Below are positions 16,774 through 25,500 of a stretch of DNA of 50,117 nucleotides, in pieces. The position numbers and the translations under genes are program-made. Under the pieces are notes generated by a model. That model made no database searches and was not told the origin of the DNA. It saw only the letters and a program-made list of their open reading frames with translations. The number at the start of each line of letters is the position of its first letter. Positions within the stretch are counted from its first letter, which is position 1. The stretch comes from Mycolicibacterium pyrenivorans (lineage in GTDB: Bacteria; Actinomycetota; Actinomycetes; Mycobacteriales; Mycobacteriaceae): contig NZ_JACKSH010000287.1 in assembly GCF_025821625.1 (NCBI RefSeq), positions 1 to 50,117 of the forward strand, read 5' to 3'.

Positions 16774-17813
16774 GCACGTACGGGGTCTCGGTGCTCGGCG
16801 CGGACTTGGCCACCCTTCTCGAGACCGCCGAGGCTACCGACCTCGCCGGCTTCGACGCCGCCTGGGCCTCGGAGTTCTACTCGCGCTCCGGCTCGATCTC
16901 GATGGCCGCGATGGCCGCGCGCACAAAGCGCTGCCGCATCGGGTCGTCGATCCTGTATGGCGTCGGGCGCAGCCCGCTCGTGCTCGCCACCGAGGCGCGT
17001 GACCTCGACGAGCTTTCAGGCGGGCGCGTCGTGCTCGGGCTCGGCAACGGCACACGCCGCATGATGAGCGACTGGCACGGCGTGGAGGACACCTCCGCTC
17101 CCGCTTTGCGCATGGAGGAGCTGGTCCCGCTCGTGCGTCGGATCTGGAACCTGCACGAGGGCCCCGTGCGCCATGAGGGGCGCTTCTACCGGATGAATCT
17201 CGTCCCAACCGGCGACGTCGCGCCGCCGAAGCGAGCGATCCCGATCATCACCGCGGGCGTGCGTCCGCGGATGTGCGAGGTGGCAGGGCGCGTGGCCGAC
17301 GGGTTGGCTGGTCATCCGCTGTTCACCACGGCTTACGTCGAGGAGGTCGCCCGCCCAGCCGTCGTGCGCGGTGCGGAGCGGGCCGGACGCGATCCCGCCG
17401 ACATTGAGATCGTCTCGATGGTCATCTGCGCGGTGCACGACGACCCGCAGATCGCACGTCGTGAGGCCGCGCAGCAGATCGCGTTCTACTCCTCGGTGAA
17501 GACCTACGAGCACGTTCTCGATGTGAGCGGCTTCGCCAGGCAGGGGGCGGCGATTCGCGAGGCGTTCGCCCGGCGTGACCTGCCGGCCATGTTCGCCGCG
17601 GTCACCGACGACATGATCGACGCGATGGCGGTGGCCGGTACCGCCGCCGAGGTCCGCGACGGGCTGCGCCGCTACGAGGGCGTGCTGGACCACATCGTTC
17701 TGTACTCACCCTCGATAGGGGTCGCACCCGAACGCATCGCCGAGAACCTCGGCAGCCTCATTCGCGATTGTGCGCCGGCCTTCGCCGGCGGGAAAGGTGA
17801 CCAGAGTGGCTGA
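16770..17813 (+). CDS. LLM-class F420-dependent oxidoreductase
   Basis: A 347-aa luciferase-like TIM-barrel protein. Diagnostic segments are LATLLETAEATDLAGFDAAW, GVGRSPLVLATEARDLDELS and GRVVLGLGNGTR. The actinobacterial branch usually uses coenzyme F420 rather than FMN and reduces or oxidises unsaturated or hydroxylated substrates. It starts at GTG 16770, overlapping the DUF35 stop by four bases. Its role within this operon is unclear; it may carry out a redox step on the acyl-CoA or on an earlier alcohol. Confidence 0.83.
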   Translation: MSTYGVSVLGADLATLLETAEATDLAGFDAAWASEFYSRSGSISMAAMAARTKRCRIGSSILYGVGRSPLVLATEARDLDELSGGRVVLGLGNGTRRMMSDWHGVEDTSAPALRMEELVPLVRRIWNLHEGPVRHEGRFYRMNLVPTGDVAPPKRAIPIITAGVRPRMCEVAGRVADGLAGHPLFTTAYVEEVARPAVVRGAERAGRDPADIEIVSMVICAVHDDPQIARREAAQQIAFYSSVKTYEHVLDVSGFARQGAAIREAFARRDLPAMFAAVTDDMIDAMAVAGTAAEVRDGLRRYEGVLDHIVLYSPSIGVAPERIAENLGSLIRDCAPAFAGGKGDQSG

Positions 17814-18264
17814 CGCATCGCTCATCGGGACGCAACTCGGGAGGACCACGTTTCCCGTCGACCGGTCCAAAGTGCGCGAGTTCGCACTTTCGCTCGGCGA
17901 CCGCGACCCGGTCTACCAGGACGTCGCGGCCGCCCGCGCCGCCGGCTTCGGCGCGATCCCCGCTCCTCCGACCTTCGTCGTCTCCTCGGCTCACTGGCGC
18001 GCCGACGACGACATGTTCGGCGCCCTCGGGCTCGACCTGCGACGCGTACTGCACGGTGAGTGCGGCTGGGAGTATTTCGCGCCGGTGTTCGTCGGCGACG
18101 AGCTCACCGAGACTCGTCGGGTGTCGAACGTGACCAGCCGCGAGGGCAAGCGCGGCGGCACCATGACAATCGTGACGATCGAGACCGACTTCACCAACCA
18201 GCGCGACGAACTCGTCGTGCGCCAGACCGACGTCTTGATCGAAACCGGAGGCTCCACCCAATGA
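17806..18264 (+). CDS. FAS1-like dehydratase half (MaoC N-terminal-type hotdog)
   Basis: A 152-aa single hotdog protein resembling the PF13452-type N-terminal half of (R)-specific enoyl-CoA hydratases. It has the segment FALSLGDRDPVYQD, where the hydratase catalytic D-x4-H pair is changed to D-x-x-P-V-Y, so it is probably the non-catalytic, substrate-binding half. It starts at GTG 17806, with GGGAAAGG upstream, and overlaps the LLM gene. It is immediately followed by a catalytic-type MaoC gene, the usual arrangement of a heterodimeric hydratase. Confidence 0.78.
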   Translation: MADASLIGTQLGRTTFPVDRSKVREFALSLGDRDPVYQDVAAARAAGFGAIPAPPTFVVSSAHWRADDDMFGALGLDLRRVLHGECGWEYFAPVFVGDELTETRRVSNVTSREGKRGGTMTIVTIETDFTNQRDELVVRQTDVLIETGGSTQ

Positions 18265-18686
18265 CGACATCCCCCGCGCCGGTGGCGTTGGCCATCGGCG
18301 ACGAGATGCCGAGCTCACAGTTCGGCCCGCTGACGCGCTCGCACATCGTCCGCTACGCCGGCTCCGGCGGCGACTTCAACCCGATCCACCACGACGAGGA
18401 GTTCGCCCGCGCGGCCGGCATGCCCGGTGTGTTCGGTATGGGACTGCTGCACGGCGGTGTGCTCGCGCAGCGGCTGACCGCCTGGGTGGGGCTGGCCAAC
18501 ATCCGCTCGTTCCGCATCCGGTTCACCGGTCAGGTATGGCCCGGTGACCTGCTCAGCTTCGGCGGCAGGGTCACCGGCGTGCGCGAGGCCGGAGGGCAGC
18601 AGGTGGCAGACCTCGAACTCGTGGTCACGCGCCAGACCGGCGAACCCGCGATAAAGGGGAGCGCCGTCGTGCAGGTGGCCCGGTGA
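18261..18686 (+). CDS. MaoC-type enoyl-CoA hydratase (catalytic half)
   Basis: A 141-aa MaoC hotdog protein. The hydratase-2 motif is complete: YAGSGGDFNPIHHDEEFA, with D and H as the catalytic pair near residues 37-42. It hydrates 2-enoyl-CoA to the 3-hydroxyacyl-CoA. The ATG overlaps the stop of the preceding hotdog gene (ATGA, 18261-18264), as expected for subunits made in equal amounts. Confidence 0.87.
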   Translation: MTTSPAPVALAIGDEMPSSQFGPLTRSHIVRYAGSGGDFNPIHHDEEFARAAGMPGVFGMGLLHGGVLAQRLTAWVGLANIRSFRIRFTGQVWPGDLLSFGGRVTGVREAGGQQVADLELVVTRQTGEPAIKGSAVVQVAR

Positions 18687-19210
18687 GCGCGCCAACGAGC
18701 GACGTCACCGGCCTCGGGATGACGTTCGGGACCTTCGACGAAGGCCGGGCGTGGGTCGGTCATCGCTCCGAACCGCGGCATGCGTGGTTCCCGATCGACC
18801 GCTCGATGGTGTTGTACTACTGCTCGCTCGTCGAGGACGCGAACCCCCGTTACTGGGAGGGTGAGGACTGCCCGCCCGGGCTGCTGATGAGCCTCGGCTT
18901 CGCGCCGCAGTGGGTGCCCGGGTACCTAGCGCGTGCCGACATGATGTTCGCGCTCAGCGTCCCGTTGCCGGGCCACCACATCATCAACGCCTCGACGACG
19001 ACGGAGTTCGAACGCCGGCCCCGGGTAGGCGATCACGTGTCGATCGTGGAGGAGATCGCCTCGATCTCCGAGCCGAAGACGACGCGGGTGGGCACCGGCG
19101 TGTTCATCACCACGGTGAGCACCTTCTCCGACCAGCACGGTGAGGTCATCGGCCGCAACACCAACGTGCTCTTCCGATACGACACTGCCGATAGTGAAGG
19201 CGCATCATGA
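18683..19210 (+). CDS. Second FAS1-like dehydratase half (hotdog)
   Basis: A 175-aa hotdog-like protein. The region YYCSLVEDANPRYWEGEDC lines up with the hydratase motif but lacks the catalytic His, and a strand-rich C-terminal half (GRNTNVLFRYD) follows. It therefore looks like a non-catalytic partner subunit. It starts at GTG 18683 with a 4-bp overlap on both sides of the operon. It may form a heterodimer with the next gene product. Confidence 0.72.
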   Translation: MSAPTSDVTGLGMTFGTFDEGRAWVGHRSEPRHAWFPIDRSMVLYYCSLVEDANPRYWEGEDCPPGLLMSLGFAPQWVPGYLARADMMFALSVPLPGHHIINASTTTEFERRPRVGDHVSIVEEIASISEPKTTRVGTGVFITTVSTFSDQHGEVIGRNTNVLFRYDTADSEGAS

Positions 19211-19677
19211 ACGACTCCGCCGAGCACAGCATGGTCCGCATCCCCGTGCGGTTCGAGGACATCGCCGTCGGCGACACCCTGACGCCCGTCTCGATCGACA
19301 TCAGCTACAAGCGCATCTGCATGAACGCGGCTTCGACATGGGACTGGTTCCCCGGTCACCACGACCCCGACTACGCGCGCAGCCAGGGCCAGCGCACGAT
19401 CTACCTGTCAACCCTCTTCTTCCATGGCTTCATCGACCGCGGCCTCAACGAATGGGCCGGACCCGATGCGCTCATCCGGCGCCGCAGAATCTCAATGATC
19501 CGGTCGATCTACCCGGGCCAGACCGCGACCCTGAGCGGCAAGGTCGTGGCCAAACGCGACGATGGCGGACGGCGCCTCGTCGACCTCGAGTTGCTCGTCT
19601 CGAGCGAAGATGGTCCGTGCGTGCCGAGTGAAGCCACCGTTGAGCTGGCCGACCCGTTTGTCGAGGTGCCGGGGTGA
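19207..19677 (+). CDS. Second MaoC-like hotdog protein
   Basis: A 156-aa MaoC-like protein. It has STWDWFPGHHDPDYARSQG, a divergent form of the hydratase motif with Asp and His still present, then the hydrophobic helix segment TIYLSTLFFHGFIDRG. It probably provides the catalytic half to the preceding subunit and handles a different acyl-CoA from the first pair. ATG overlaps the previous stop (ATGA at 19207-19210). Confidence 0.75.
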   Translation: MNDSAEHSMVRIPVRFEDIAVGDTLTPVSIDISYKRICMNAASTWDWFPGHHDPDYARSQGQRTIYLSTLFFHGFIDRGLNEWAGPDALIRRRRISMIRSIYPGQTATLSGKVVAKRDDGGRRLVDLELLVSSEDGPCVPSEATVELADPFVEVPG

Positions 19678-19720
19678 ACTGCCACTCACATGCGAGGCGA
19701 CGGTGAGGGACGGAGGCTCG

Positions 19721-20488
19721 GTGGCCGAGCAACCGATTCGCTACGAGGTCGTCGACAGCGTGGCCTGGCTGACGATCAACCGGCCCGAGGCGCGCAACGC
19801 GCTGAACAACGCTGTGCGCACGGGGCTTTTCGACGCGGTGCGCCGCTTCAATGACGACGACGCGGCGAAGGTGCTCGTCCTCACCGGCGTGGGCGATAAG
19901 GCGTTCTGCGCCGGCGGGGACTTGAAGGAGATGGCGCAGAACGCGCTCAAGGTGCCCCCGAAGGACTTCGCTCCGCAGTTCGGCCGCAACATCGATGTCG
20001 CGAAGCCGACGATCGCGGCCGTCAACGGTGTCGCGTTCGCCGGGGGCTTCCTGCTCGCGCAGCAGTGCGACCTGGTCGTGGCTGCCGAACACGCGACCTT
20101 CGCCGTCAGCGAGGTCAAAGTCGGCCGCGGGTCGCCGTGGGCGGCACCGCTATCGTGGCTGGTGCCCCCACGCGTTGCCATGCAGATCCTGCTGACCGGC
20201 GACCCGATCACCGCCGAGCGCGCCCACCAGGTCGGCTTAGTCAATGAGGTGGTGCCGGCCGATCAGTTGCGCGAGCGTACCCAGCAGTTGGCGCTCAGCA
20301 TCGCCGCGAACGCACCGCTATCGGTGCTTGCGTCCAAGCGCACCGTGTACCTCTCGGCACAGCACCACCTCGCCGCCGCCTACGACCTGGCCGACGAGAT
20401 ATGGGAGCCGGTCTATCTGAGCGACGACGCGCAGGAAGGCCCGACGGCGTTCCGCGAGAAGCGCGCACCACAGTGGAAGGGACGCTGA
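19721..20488 (+). CDS. Enoyl-CoA hydratase/isomerase (crotonase family)
   Basis: A 255-aa crotonase-fold protein. The oxyanion-hole segments are AFCAGGDLKEM (about residues 63-73) and NGVAFAGGFLLAQQCDL (about 103-119). The C-terminal part has ASKRTVYLS. The usual catalytic Glu pair cannot be assigned with certainty. GTG 19721 is chosen because ACGGAGG lies about six bases upstream and the N-terminus then begins at IRYEVVDSVAWLTINRPEAR as in homologues. In an Atu-type pathway this slot corresponds to the AtuE isohexenylglutaconyl-CoA hydratase, which is an inference from context. Confidence 0.87.
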   Translation: MAEQPIRYEVVDSVAWLTINRPEARNALNNAVRTGLFDAVRRFNDDDAAKVLVLTGVGDKAFCAGGDLKEMAQNALKVPPKDFAPQFGRNIDVAKPTIAAVNGVAFAGGFLLAQQCDLVVAAEHATFAVSEVKVGRGSPWAAPLSWLVPPRVAMQILLTGDPITAERAHQVGLVNEVVPADQLRERTQQLALSIAANAPLSVLASKRTVYLSAQHHLAAAYDLADEIWEPVYLSDDAQEGPTAFREKRAPQWKGR

Positions 20489-20489
20489 C

Positions 20490-21302
20490 ATGGCGGTGAC
20501 TATGCAGTCGGTAATCGCCGACATCGAAGCCGAAACGGCCGCGTTGCGCGAACTCATCGCACCGCTGCCCGAAGGTCCGCGCGGCTGGGACGCGCCGACT
20601 CCGGCCGTGGGCTGGGCGATCCGCGACCAGATCAGCCATCTGGCGTTCTTCGACGACGTGGCGGTGCGCTCGGCCACCGACCCCGACGGTTTCAGCAGCG
20701 ACTACCTGCCGATGATGGCCGACGGAAGCATCTCACCCGACGTCATCGCTGAGCGCTACCGTCAAATGCCGGCTGCCGACCTGCTCGCGTGGTTCGACAC
20801 GTCGCGTGCAGCCCTCGTTGCGGCGTTCGCGGACATTGCCCCGGCGACCCGCCTGCCGTGGTTCGGGCCGCCGATGAGCGCGGTCTCGTCGCTGACAGCG
20901 CGACTCATGGAGACCTGGGCGCACGGCCAGGACATCGTCGACGCGCTCGGCGCGACCCGCGAGGCCACGGCACGGCTGCGGCACGTGGCCCACATCGGGG
21001 TGGGTGCGCGCGCTTTCAGCTACCTGGCCAACGGTCTGGACCTCCCCGCGGACCCGGTACGCGTCGAGCTGACCGCTCCGGACGGCAGCGTCTGGACGTG
21101 GGGGCCAGCCGACGCCGCCAACCGCGTGAGCGGGCCGGCGCTGGACTTTTGCCTGTTGGTGACCCAACGCCGCCACCGCGACGACACCGCTTTGGTCGCC
21201 GACGGACCGCTGGCCGACCAGTGGCTCGCGATCGCCCAGGCCTTCGCGGGGCCCCCTGGCGGCGGGCGCGTGGCGGGCCAGTTCGCAGGGGGTCAGCGGT
21301 GA
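20490..21302 (+). CDS. TIGR03084-family putative metal-binding protein (DinB/maleylpyruvate isomerase-like)
   Basis: A 270-aa actinobacterial protein of the mycothiol-dependent maleylpyruvate isomerase N-terminal-like fold. It has WAIRDQISHLAFFDDVA near residues 41-57 and METWAHGQDIVDALG near 137-151, the latter providing a His typical of the three-His metal site. It is usually encoded next to AtuA-family genes and has no proven role. The start ATG lies one base after the hydratase stop, and its end overlaps the next gene. Confidence 0.8.
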   Translation: MAVTMQSVIADIEAETAALRELIAPLPEGPRGWDAPTPAVGWAIRDQISHLAFFDDVAVRSATDPDGFSSDYLPMMADGSISPDVIAERYRQMPAADLLAWFDTSRAALVAAFADIAPATRLPWFGPPMSAVSSLTARLMETWAHGQDIVDALGATREATARLRHVAHIGVGARAFSYLANGLDLPADPVRVELTAPDGSVWTWGPADAANRVSGPALDFCLLVTQRRHRDDTALVADGPLADQWLAIAQAFAGPPGGGRVAGQFAGGQR

Positions 21303-23023
21303 GCGTCCCGGTTCGCATCGGCAACTGCTCCGGCTTTTACGGCGACCGCATCGCCGCAGCCCGCGAGATGGTCGAGGGCGGACCGATCGACGTCCTGTGC
21401 GGTGACTATTTGGCCGAGCTGACCATGCTCATCCTGGCCAAGGCCCAGGCCAAAGACCCGTCCGGCGGGTACGCGCGGACTTTCCTCACCCAAATGGAAC
21501 AGGTGCTGGGCACCTGTCTCGATCGTGGCATCAAGGTCGTCGCGAACGCGGGCGGGCTGAATCCCGCCGGCTTGGCCGCCGCGTTGCGCGAGCTGTCCGC
21601 ACGTCTCGGCCTCACCGCGCGCGTCGCGCACGTCGAGGGCGACGACCTACGTGGCGACCTCCACGCAATCACGCCGCCCGTCGGCGACATCAAACCGGTA
21701 TCGGCCAATGCCTACCTCGGCGCCTGGGGCATCACCGAGGCGCTGCGTTCGGGCGCCGACGTCGTCGTGACCGGCCGGGTCACCGACGCATCCCTGGTGG
21801 TCGGTCCAGCCGCCTGGTGGCACGCCTGGGCACCCGCCGACTGGGATCGGCTCGCGGGCGCGGTCGTCGCCGGGCACGTGATCGAGTGCGGCCCTCAGGC
21901 GACAGGCGGCAACTACGCGTTCCTCGACGAGATCACCGACCGCCGCTACCCGGGGTTTCCGATCGCCGAGGTCGCCGAGGACGGCTCTTCGGTGATCACG
22001 AAGCATCCCGGCACCGGGGGACTGGTCTCAGTCGGCACGGTCACCGCCCAGCTGCTCTACGAGATCGCTGAACCTGCCTACCTCGGCCCCGACGTCGTCG
22101 CCCACTTCGACACCATCCGGCTGGCTCAACAGGATGAGCACCGCGTCGCGATCAGCGGTACGAAAGGCAATCCGCCGCCGGACACGTTGAAGGTGGCGTT
22201 GAATGAGCTGGGCGGCTTCCGTAACACGATGACCATGGTGCTCACCGGCCTCGACATCGAGGCCAAGGCGGCCTTCGCCGAACAGCAGCTCTTCGACGTT
22301 CTCGGCGGACGCGACGCCTTCGACGAAGTCGACGTGAGGCTGTTGCGTTTCGACGTCTCCGATGCACCGACGAACGAGCAAGCCTGCGCGCACCTGCGTG
22401 TGACGGTCAAGGACGCCGACCCGCGCAAGGTGGGCCGAGCATTCTCCGGCGGGGTCATGGAGATCGCCCTGGCTGGTTTCGCCGGCTTCCACACCACCAC
22501 GCCACCGTCCTCGGAGACCGCCTTCGGCGTCTACCGGCCGGCCTACGTAGCGCGCTCGGCCCTCACGCACGTACTGGTCGACGCCGACGGCACACGGCAC
22601 GAGATCCCCGACCCGCCGACCGGTGCCGTCCCGCCGGCTGGGATCGCCCCGCCCGCGAAGCTGCCGGTGCCGTCCGGGCCGACACGTCGTGCGCCGCTCG
22701 GGTCGGTACTCGGCGCGCGGTCCGGAGACAAGGGCGGCAACGCTAACCTCGGCCTGTGGGCACGGGATGACTCTGGGTACGCGTGGGCGCGCGACTACTT
22801 CAGCGTCGAGCGGCTGCGCACACTGCTCGGGCCGGAGACGGCGCACCTGCCCATCGAGCGCTTCGAACTGCCGAACCTGCGCGCCCTCAACGTGGTGGTG
22901 CACGGCTTGCTCGGTGACGGGGTGGCCTCCTCGACCCGGCTGGACGCGCAGGCCAAGGGGCTCGGGGAATACGTGCGGTCCCGCATGGTGGACATTCCCC
23001 AGTCGCTGCTCGACACACACTGA
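21299..23023 (+). CDS. atuA: AtuA-family acyclic terpene utilization-type protein
   Basis: A 574-aa protein of the AtuA family (DUF1446). The N-terminal domain starts VRIGNCSGFYGDRIAAAREM and includes the conserved CGDYLAELTMLILAK, ANAGGLNPAG and TGRVTDASLV. The last 100 residues form the AtuA-like ferredoxin-fold domain, with GARSGDKGGNANLGLW. AtuA is required for citronellol/geraniol growth in Pseudomonas, but its biochemical function is unknown. The GTG at 21299 overlaps the stop of the previous gene. It is the last plus-strand gene of the operon; the facing minus-strand carboxylase operon completes the Atu-like set. Confidence 0.87.
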   Translation: MSVPVRIGNCSGFYGDRIAAAREMVEGGPIDVLCGDYLAELTMLILAKAQAKDPSGGYARTFLTQMEQVLGTCLDRGIKVVANAGGLNPAGLAAALRELSARLGLTARVAHVEGDDLRGDLHAITPPVGDIKPVSANAYLGAWGITEALRSGADVVVTGRVTDASLVVGPAAWWHAWAPADWDRLAGAVVAGHVIECGPQATGGNYAFLDEITDRRYPGFPIAEVAEDGSSVITKHPGTGGLVSVGTVTAQLLYEIAEPAYLGPDVVAHFDTIRLAQQDEHRVAISGTKGNPPPDTLKVALNELGGFRNTMTMVLTGLDIEAKAAFAEQQLFDVLGGRDAFDEVDVRLLRFDVSDAPTNEQACAHLRVTVKDADPRKVGRAFSGGVMEIALAGFAGFHTTTPPSSETAFGVYRPAYVARSALTHVLVDADGTRHEIPDPPTGAVPPAGIAPPAKLPVPSGPTRRAPLGSVLGARSGDKGGNANLGLWARDDSGYAWARDYFSVERLRTLLGPETAHLPIERFELPNLRALNVVVHGLLGDGVASSTRLDAQAKGLGEYVRSRMVDIPQSLLDTH

Positions 23024-23148
23024 ATCCGGTGCGGGGCGCCGTCTACCTGCTGTGTAACCCCGAATCGACTACGTCAGCGGATAGGTCGTGCAATGCTGGG
23101 GCGGCTTCAACTCCTGAAGGGACTCAGCCGACCGCCACGCGAATCCGG

Positions 23149-23709
23149 TCACGGCGCGCCGCTGAACAGTGCCGCAACGGCCGCGGCGGCCAGCATCGCC
23201 TCAATCGTCGCGTCGTCCAGCGACGCCGGCATGTACGCGGACGCGTTGAGCAATGACAGCACGGCGGCGACCAGGCCCTGTGCGCGCTCACGGTCCAGAT
23301 CGCCCCGTGCTCGTACGAGCGCGTCGACCCAGAAAGACTCGTAGCTGTGCTGTCGGCGTCGCAGGGCACGGGTCGCCAGCGGCGACAGCGAGCGGTGCTC
23401 GCGGGCGTACACGGCCAACAGACCGCGTCGTCGCGCGCCGAAGGCCGCGTGTAGGTCGACAAGGGCGTGCAGGACCTCCGTCGGTGTGCCGGCGGTGGTG
23501 GCACGCCGGGCGCCGGCCAGCAGCTCAGTCATGGCGGCGTCGCATAACTCGCGCAGGATCGCGTCCTTGTTCTGAAAGTGCCGGTAGACGGCCGGCCCGC
23601 TCACCCCTGCTGCGGCACCGATGTCGTCGATGCCCACGGCGTGAAAGCCTTGCCGCGCGAACAGGTCGGCGGCGGCCTCGAGGAGCAGTTTGCGGCGCAA
23701 ACCGGCCAC
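23149..23709 (-). CDS. TetR-family transcriptional regulator
   Basis: A 186-aa regulator. The helix-turn-helix reads GIDDIGAAAGVSGPAVYRHF, followed by QNKDAIL (about residues 28-55), like KstR2- or PaaR-type acyl-CoA-responsive repressors. I chose GTG 23709, six bases after GGAGG, because the longer upstream frame is low-complexity and Cys/Arg-rich. It is 211 bp downstream of fadD on the same strand and convergent with atuA. It is the likely repressor of the region B operons, perhaps through the palindrome at 30394-30417. Confidence 0.85.
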   Translation of the reverse strand: MAGLRRKLLLEAAADLFARQGFHAVGIDDIGAAAGVSGPAVYRHFQNKDAILRELCDAAMTELLAGARRATTAGTPTEVLHALVDLHAAFGARRRGLLAVYAREHRSLSPLATRALRRRQHSYESFWVDALVRARGDLDRERAQGLVAAVLSLLNASAYMPASLDDATIEAMLAAAAVAALFSGAP

Positions 23710-23920
23710 TTTCTGTCCTCCTGTCAATTTGTGGTTACGTTGTTCGCCGTCCGATCCGCTGGGCTGGGATCCTACCGACGCTGGCGTTGCCTGCGTCGGC
23801 ACCCGCGCACCACATCGAGGGAGGTGAACGAAACCGCTAGCCCCCCGGATGCTGTCGCATCCTCTTCTCAGTTCATGATTTAGGGGCTCTGCTTCGAACC
23901 CGCGATTGCAGCGGCACGAC

Positions 23921-25474
23921 TCAGCGCAAAACGACTCCGCCCTCGATGCCCGTGAACTGCGCGCGCAGCTCGGTCTTGAGCAGCTTGCCAGTGGCGTTGC
24001 GCGGCAGTTCGGCGACGAAGTGCACGTCACGCGGACACTTGAAGTGCGCCAGCCGCTCCCGGCACCACGCCACGATCTCCTCGGCGCTCGGTGCCTGTGT
24101 TGCCGGGTCGGCGACGACGATCGCGACGACGCGTTCGCCCCACTTTGAGTCCTTGCCGCCGATCACGGCGGCGTCGAGTACCGCCGGGTGGCGGAAGAGA
24201 ACTTGCTCGACCTCGATCGGGTAGACGTTCTCGCCGCCGGAGATGATCATGTCCTTCTTGCGGTCGACGAGGGTGATGAAGCCCTCGGCGTCCATGCGCC
24301 CGAGGTCGCCCGTGTGGAACCAGCCCCCGCGTAACGCCTCGGCGCTCGCCTCGGCCTTCATCCAGTAGCCGGTGAACACATTCGGGCCGCGCACGATCAG
24401 TTCGCCCACGGTGTCGGTCGCGACGTCGCGGTCGTCGTCGTCGACGATGCGGGCGTCGACATGCATTGCGACGCGGCCGATCGACCCGGCCCGGTTGCTG
24501 ATGTTCTCGGCGTCGAGGACGGTCACCAGGGGAGCGGTCTCGGTCATGCCGAAGCCCTCGGTGAAGGGCACGCCTCGCTCGCGCATGAAGTCGATGACCG
24601 TTAGGGGGACGGGCGACCCGCCGCCCATGGCGAAACGCAGCGCAGACAGGTTGAAGGAGTCGAAGTCGGACACCTGTGTGAGAGCGGTCCACATGGCCGG
24701 CACCATGAACTGAACCGTGACGTGGTGGTCGGCCATCGCCTGCAGCGTAGCTCGCGGCTCGAAGGACGGCATTATGACGCTGGTGCCGCCGACGTAGAGC
24801 AGCGGCAGGGTGTGTACTCCCAGCCCGCCGATGTGGAACATCGGCGCCACCGCGACGGTGACGTCCGCGCCCCGCAGGCCGATGTCGGTGCCGAGGACGT
24901 TGATCGCGTTCCATAGCAGGTTGTCGTGGGTGAGGATCGCGCCCTTGGGTCGGCCCGTCGTCCCCGACGTGTACATGATGAACGCGGGGTCGCGGCCGTC
25001 GACGTCACCGTTGAGCGGTTCGGGCGCGGCGCCCGAGACGGCGTCTTCGTAGCCGAGCTCGCCCGGCGCCGGCACCCCACCGGCGCGCACGACATGGCGC
25101 ACGCGGACTCCGGACTCAGTGACGGCGCTCCTGGCCTGCGCGGCCAACGGCCCGTGGAAGACCAGAACATCGGCGCCTGAGTCGGCCAGGATGTAGCCGA
25201 TCTCGGGTCCGGCAAGGCGCACGTTGAGCGGAACTGCAAGTGCGCCCATTTTGGCGCAGCCCAGCAGCACCTCGATGAACTCGGTCGAATTGACCAGCAG
25301 CATCGCGACCCGATCGCCCCTGCGCACGCCGAGGGCGATGAGTGCGGCGGCGACCTGGTTGGTGCGCCGATCGAGGTCGGCGTAGGTGATGTGCGCGCCG
25401 TTGCTGATCAACGCGGTGCGCCCGCCGTTGAGGAAGGCGCGCCGGGTCACCCACTGACCGATGCCGAGTTGCAT
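23921..25474 (-). CDS. Acyl-CoA synthetase (FadD-type AMP-forming ligase)
   Basis: A 517-aa adenylate-forming ligase. It activates a carboxylic acid to acyl-AMP and then acyl-CoA. Motifs in order are the P-loop MYTSGTTGRPKGAIL (about 167-181), the substrate loop FGMTETAP (about 308-315), the hinge DRKKDMIISGGENVYPIE (about 408-425) and the C-terminal catalytic Lys in NATGKLLKTELR. The ATG at 25474 has AAAGGG upstream. It lies 26 bp downstream of the acyl-CoA dehydrogenase. It probably loads the pathway's branched or terpenoid acid with CoA. Confidence 0.88.
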   Translation of the reverse strand: MQLGIGQWVTRRAFLNGGRTALISNGAHITYADLDRRTNQVAAALIALGVRRGDRVAMLLVNSTEFIEVLLGCAKMGALAVPLNVRLAGPEIGYILADSGADVLVFHGPLAAQARSAVTESGVRVRHVVRAGGVPAPGELGYEDAVSGAAPEPLNGDVDGRDPAFIMYTSGTTGRPKGAILTHDNLLWNAINVLGTDIGLRGADVTVAVAPMFHIGGLGVHTLPLLYVGGTSVIMPSFEPRATLQAMADHHVTVQFMVPAMWTALTQVSDFDSFNLSALRFAMGGGSPVPLTVIDFMRERGVPFTEGFGMTETAPLVTVLDAENISNRAGSIGRVAMHVDARIVDDDDRDVATDTVGELIVRGPNVFTGYWMKAEASAEALRGGWFHTGDLGRMDAEGFITLVDRKKDMIISGGENVYPIEVEQVLFRHPAVLDAAVIGGKDSKWGERVVAIVVADPATQAPSAEEIVAWCRERLAHFKCPRDVHFVAELPRNATGKLLKTELRAQFTGIEGGVVLR

Positions 25475-25500
25475 TCGATTCCCTTTCATTCCGCGGCGAC

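Noticed and set aside
20789..21298. Upstream extension of the AtuA reading frame
   Set aside because: It overlaps the TIGR03084 gene in another frame and is Arg/Pro-rich. The GTG at 21299 gives the family's normal N-terminus.
22028..23020. Long minus-strand frame opposite atuA
   Set aside because: Arg/Gly-rich with no recognisable motif; a shadow of the coding strand.
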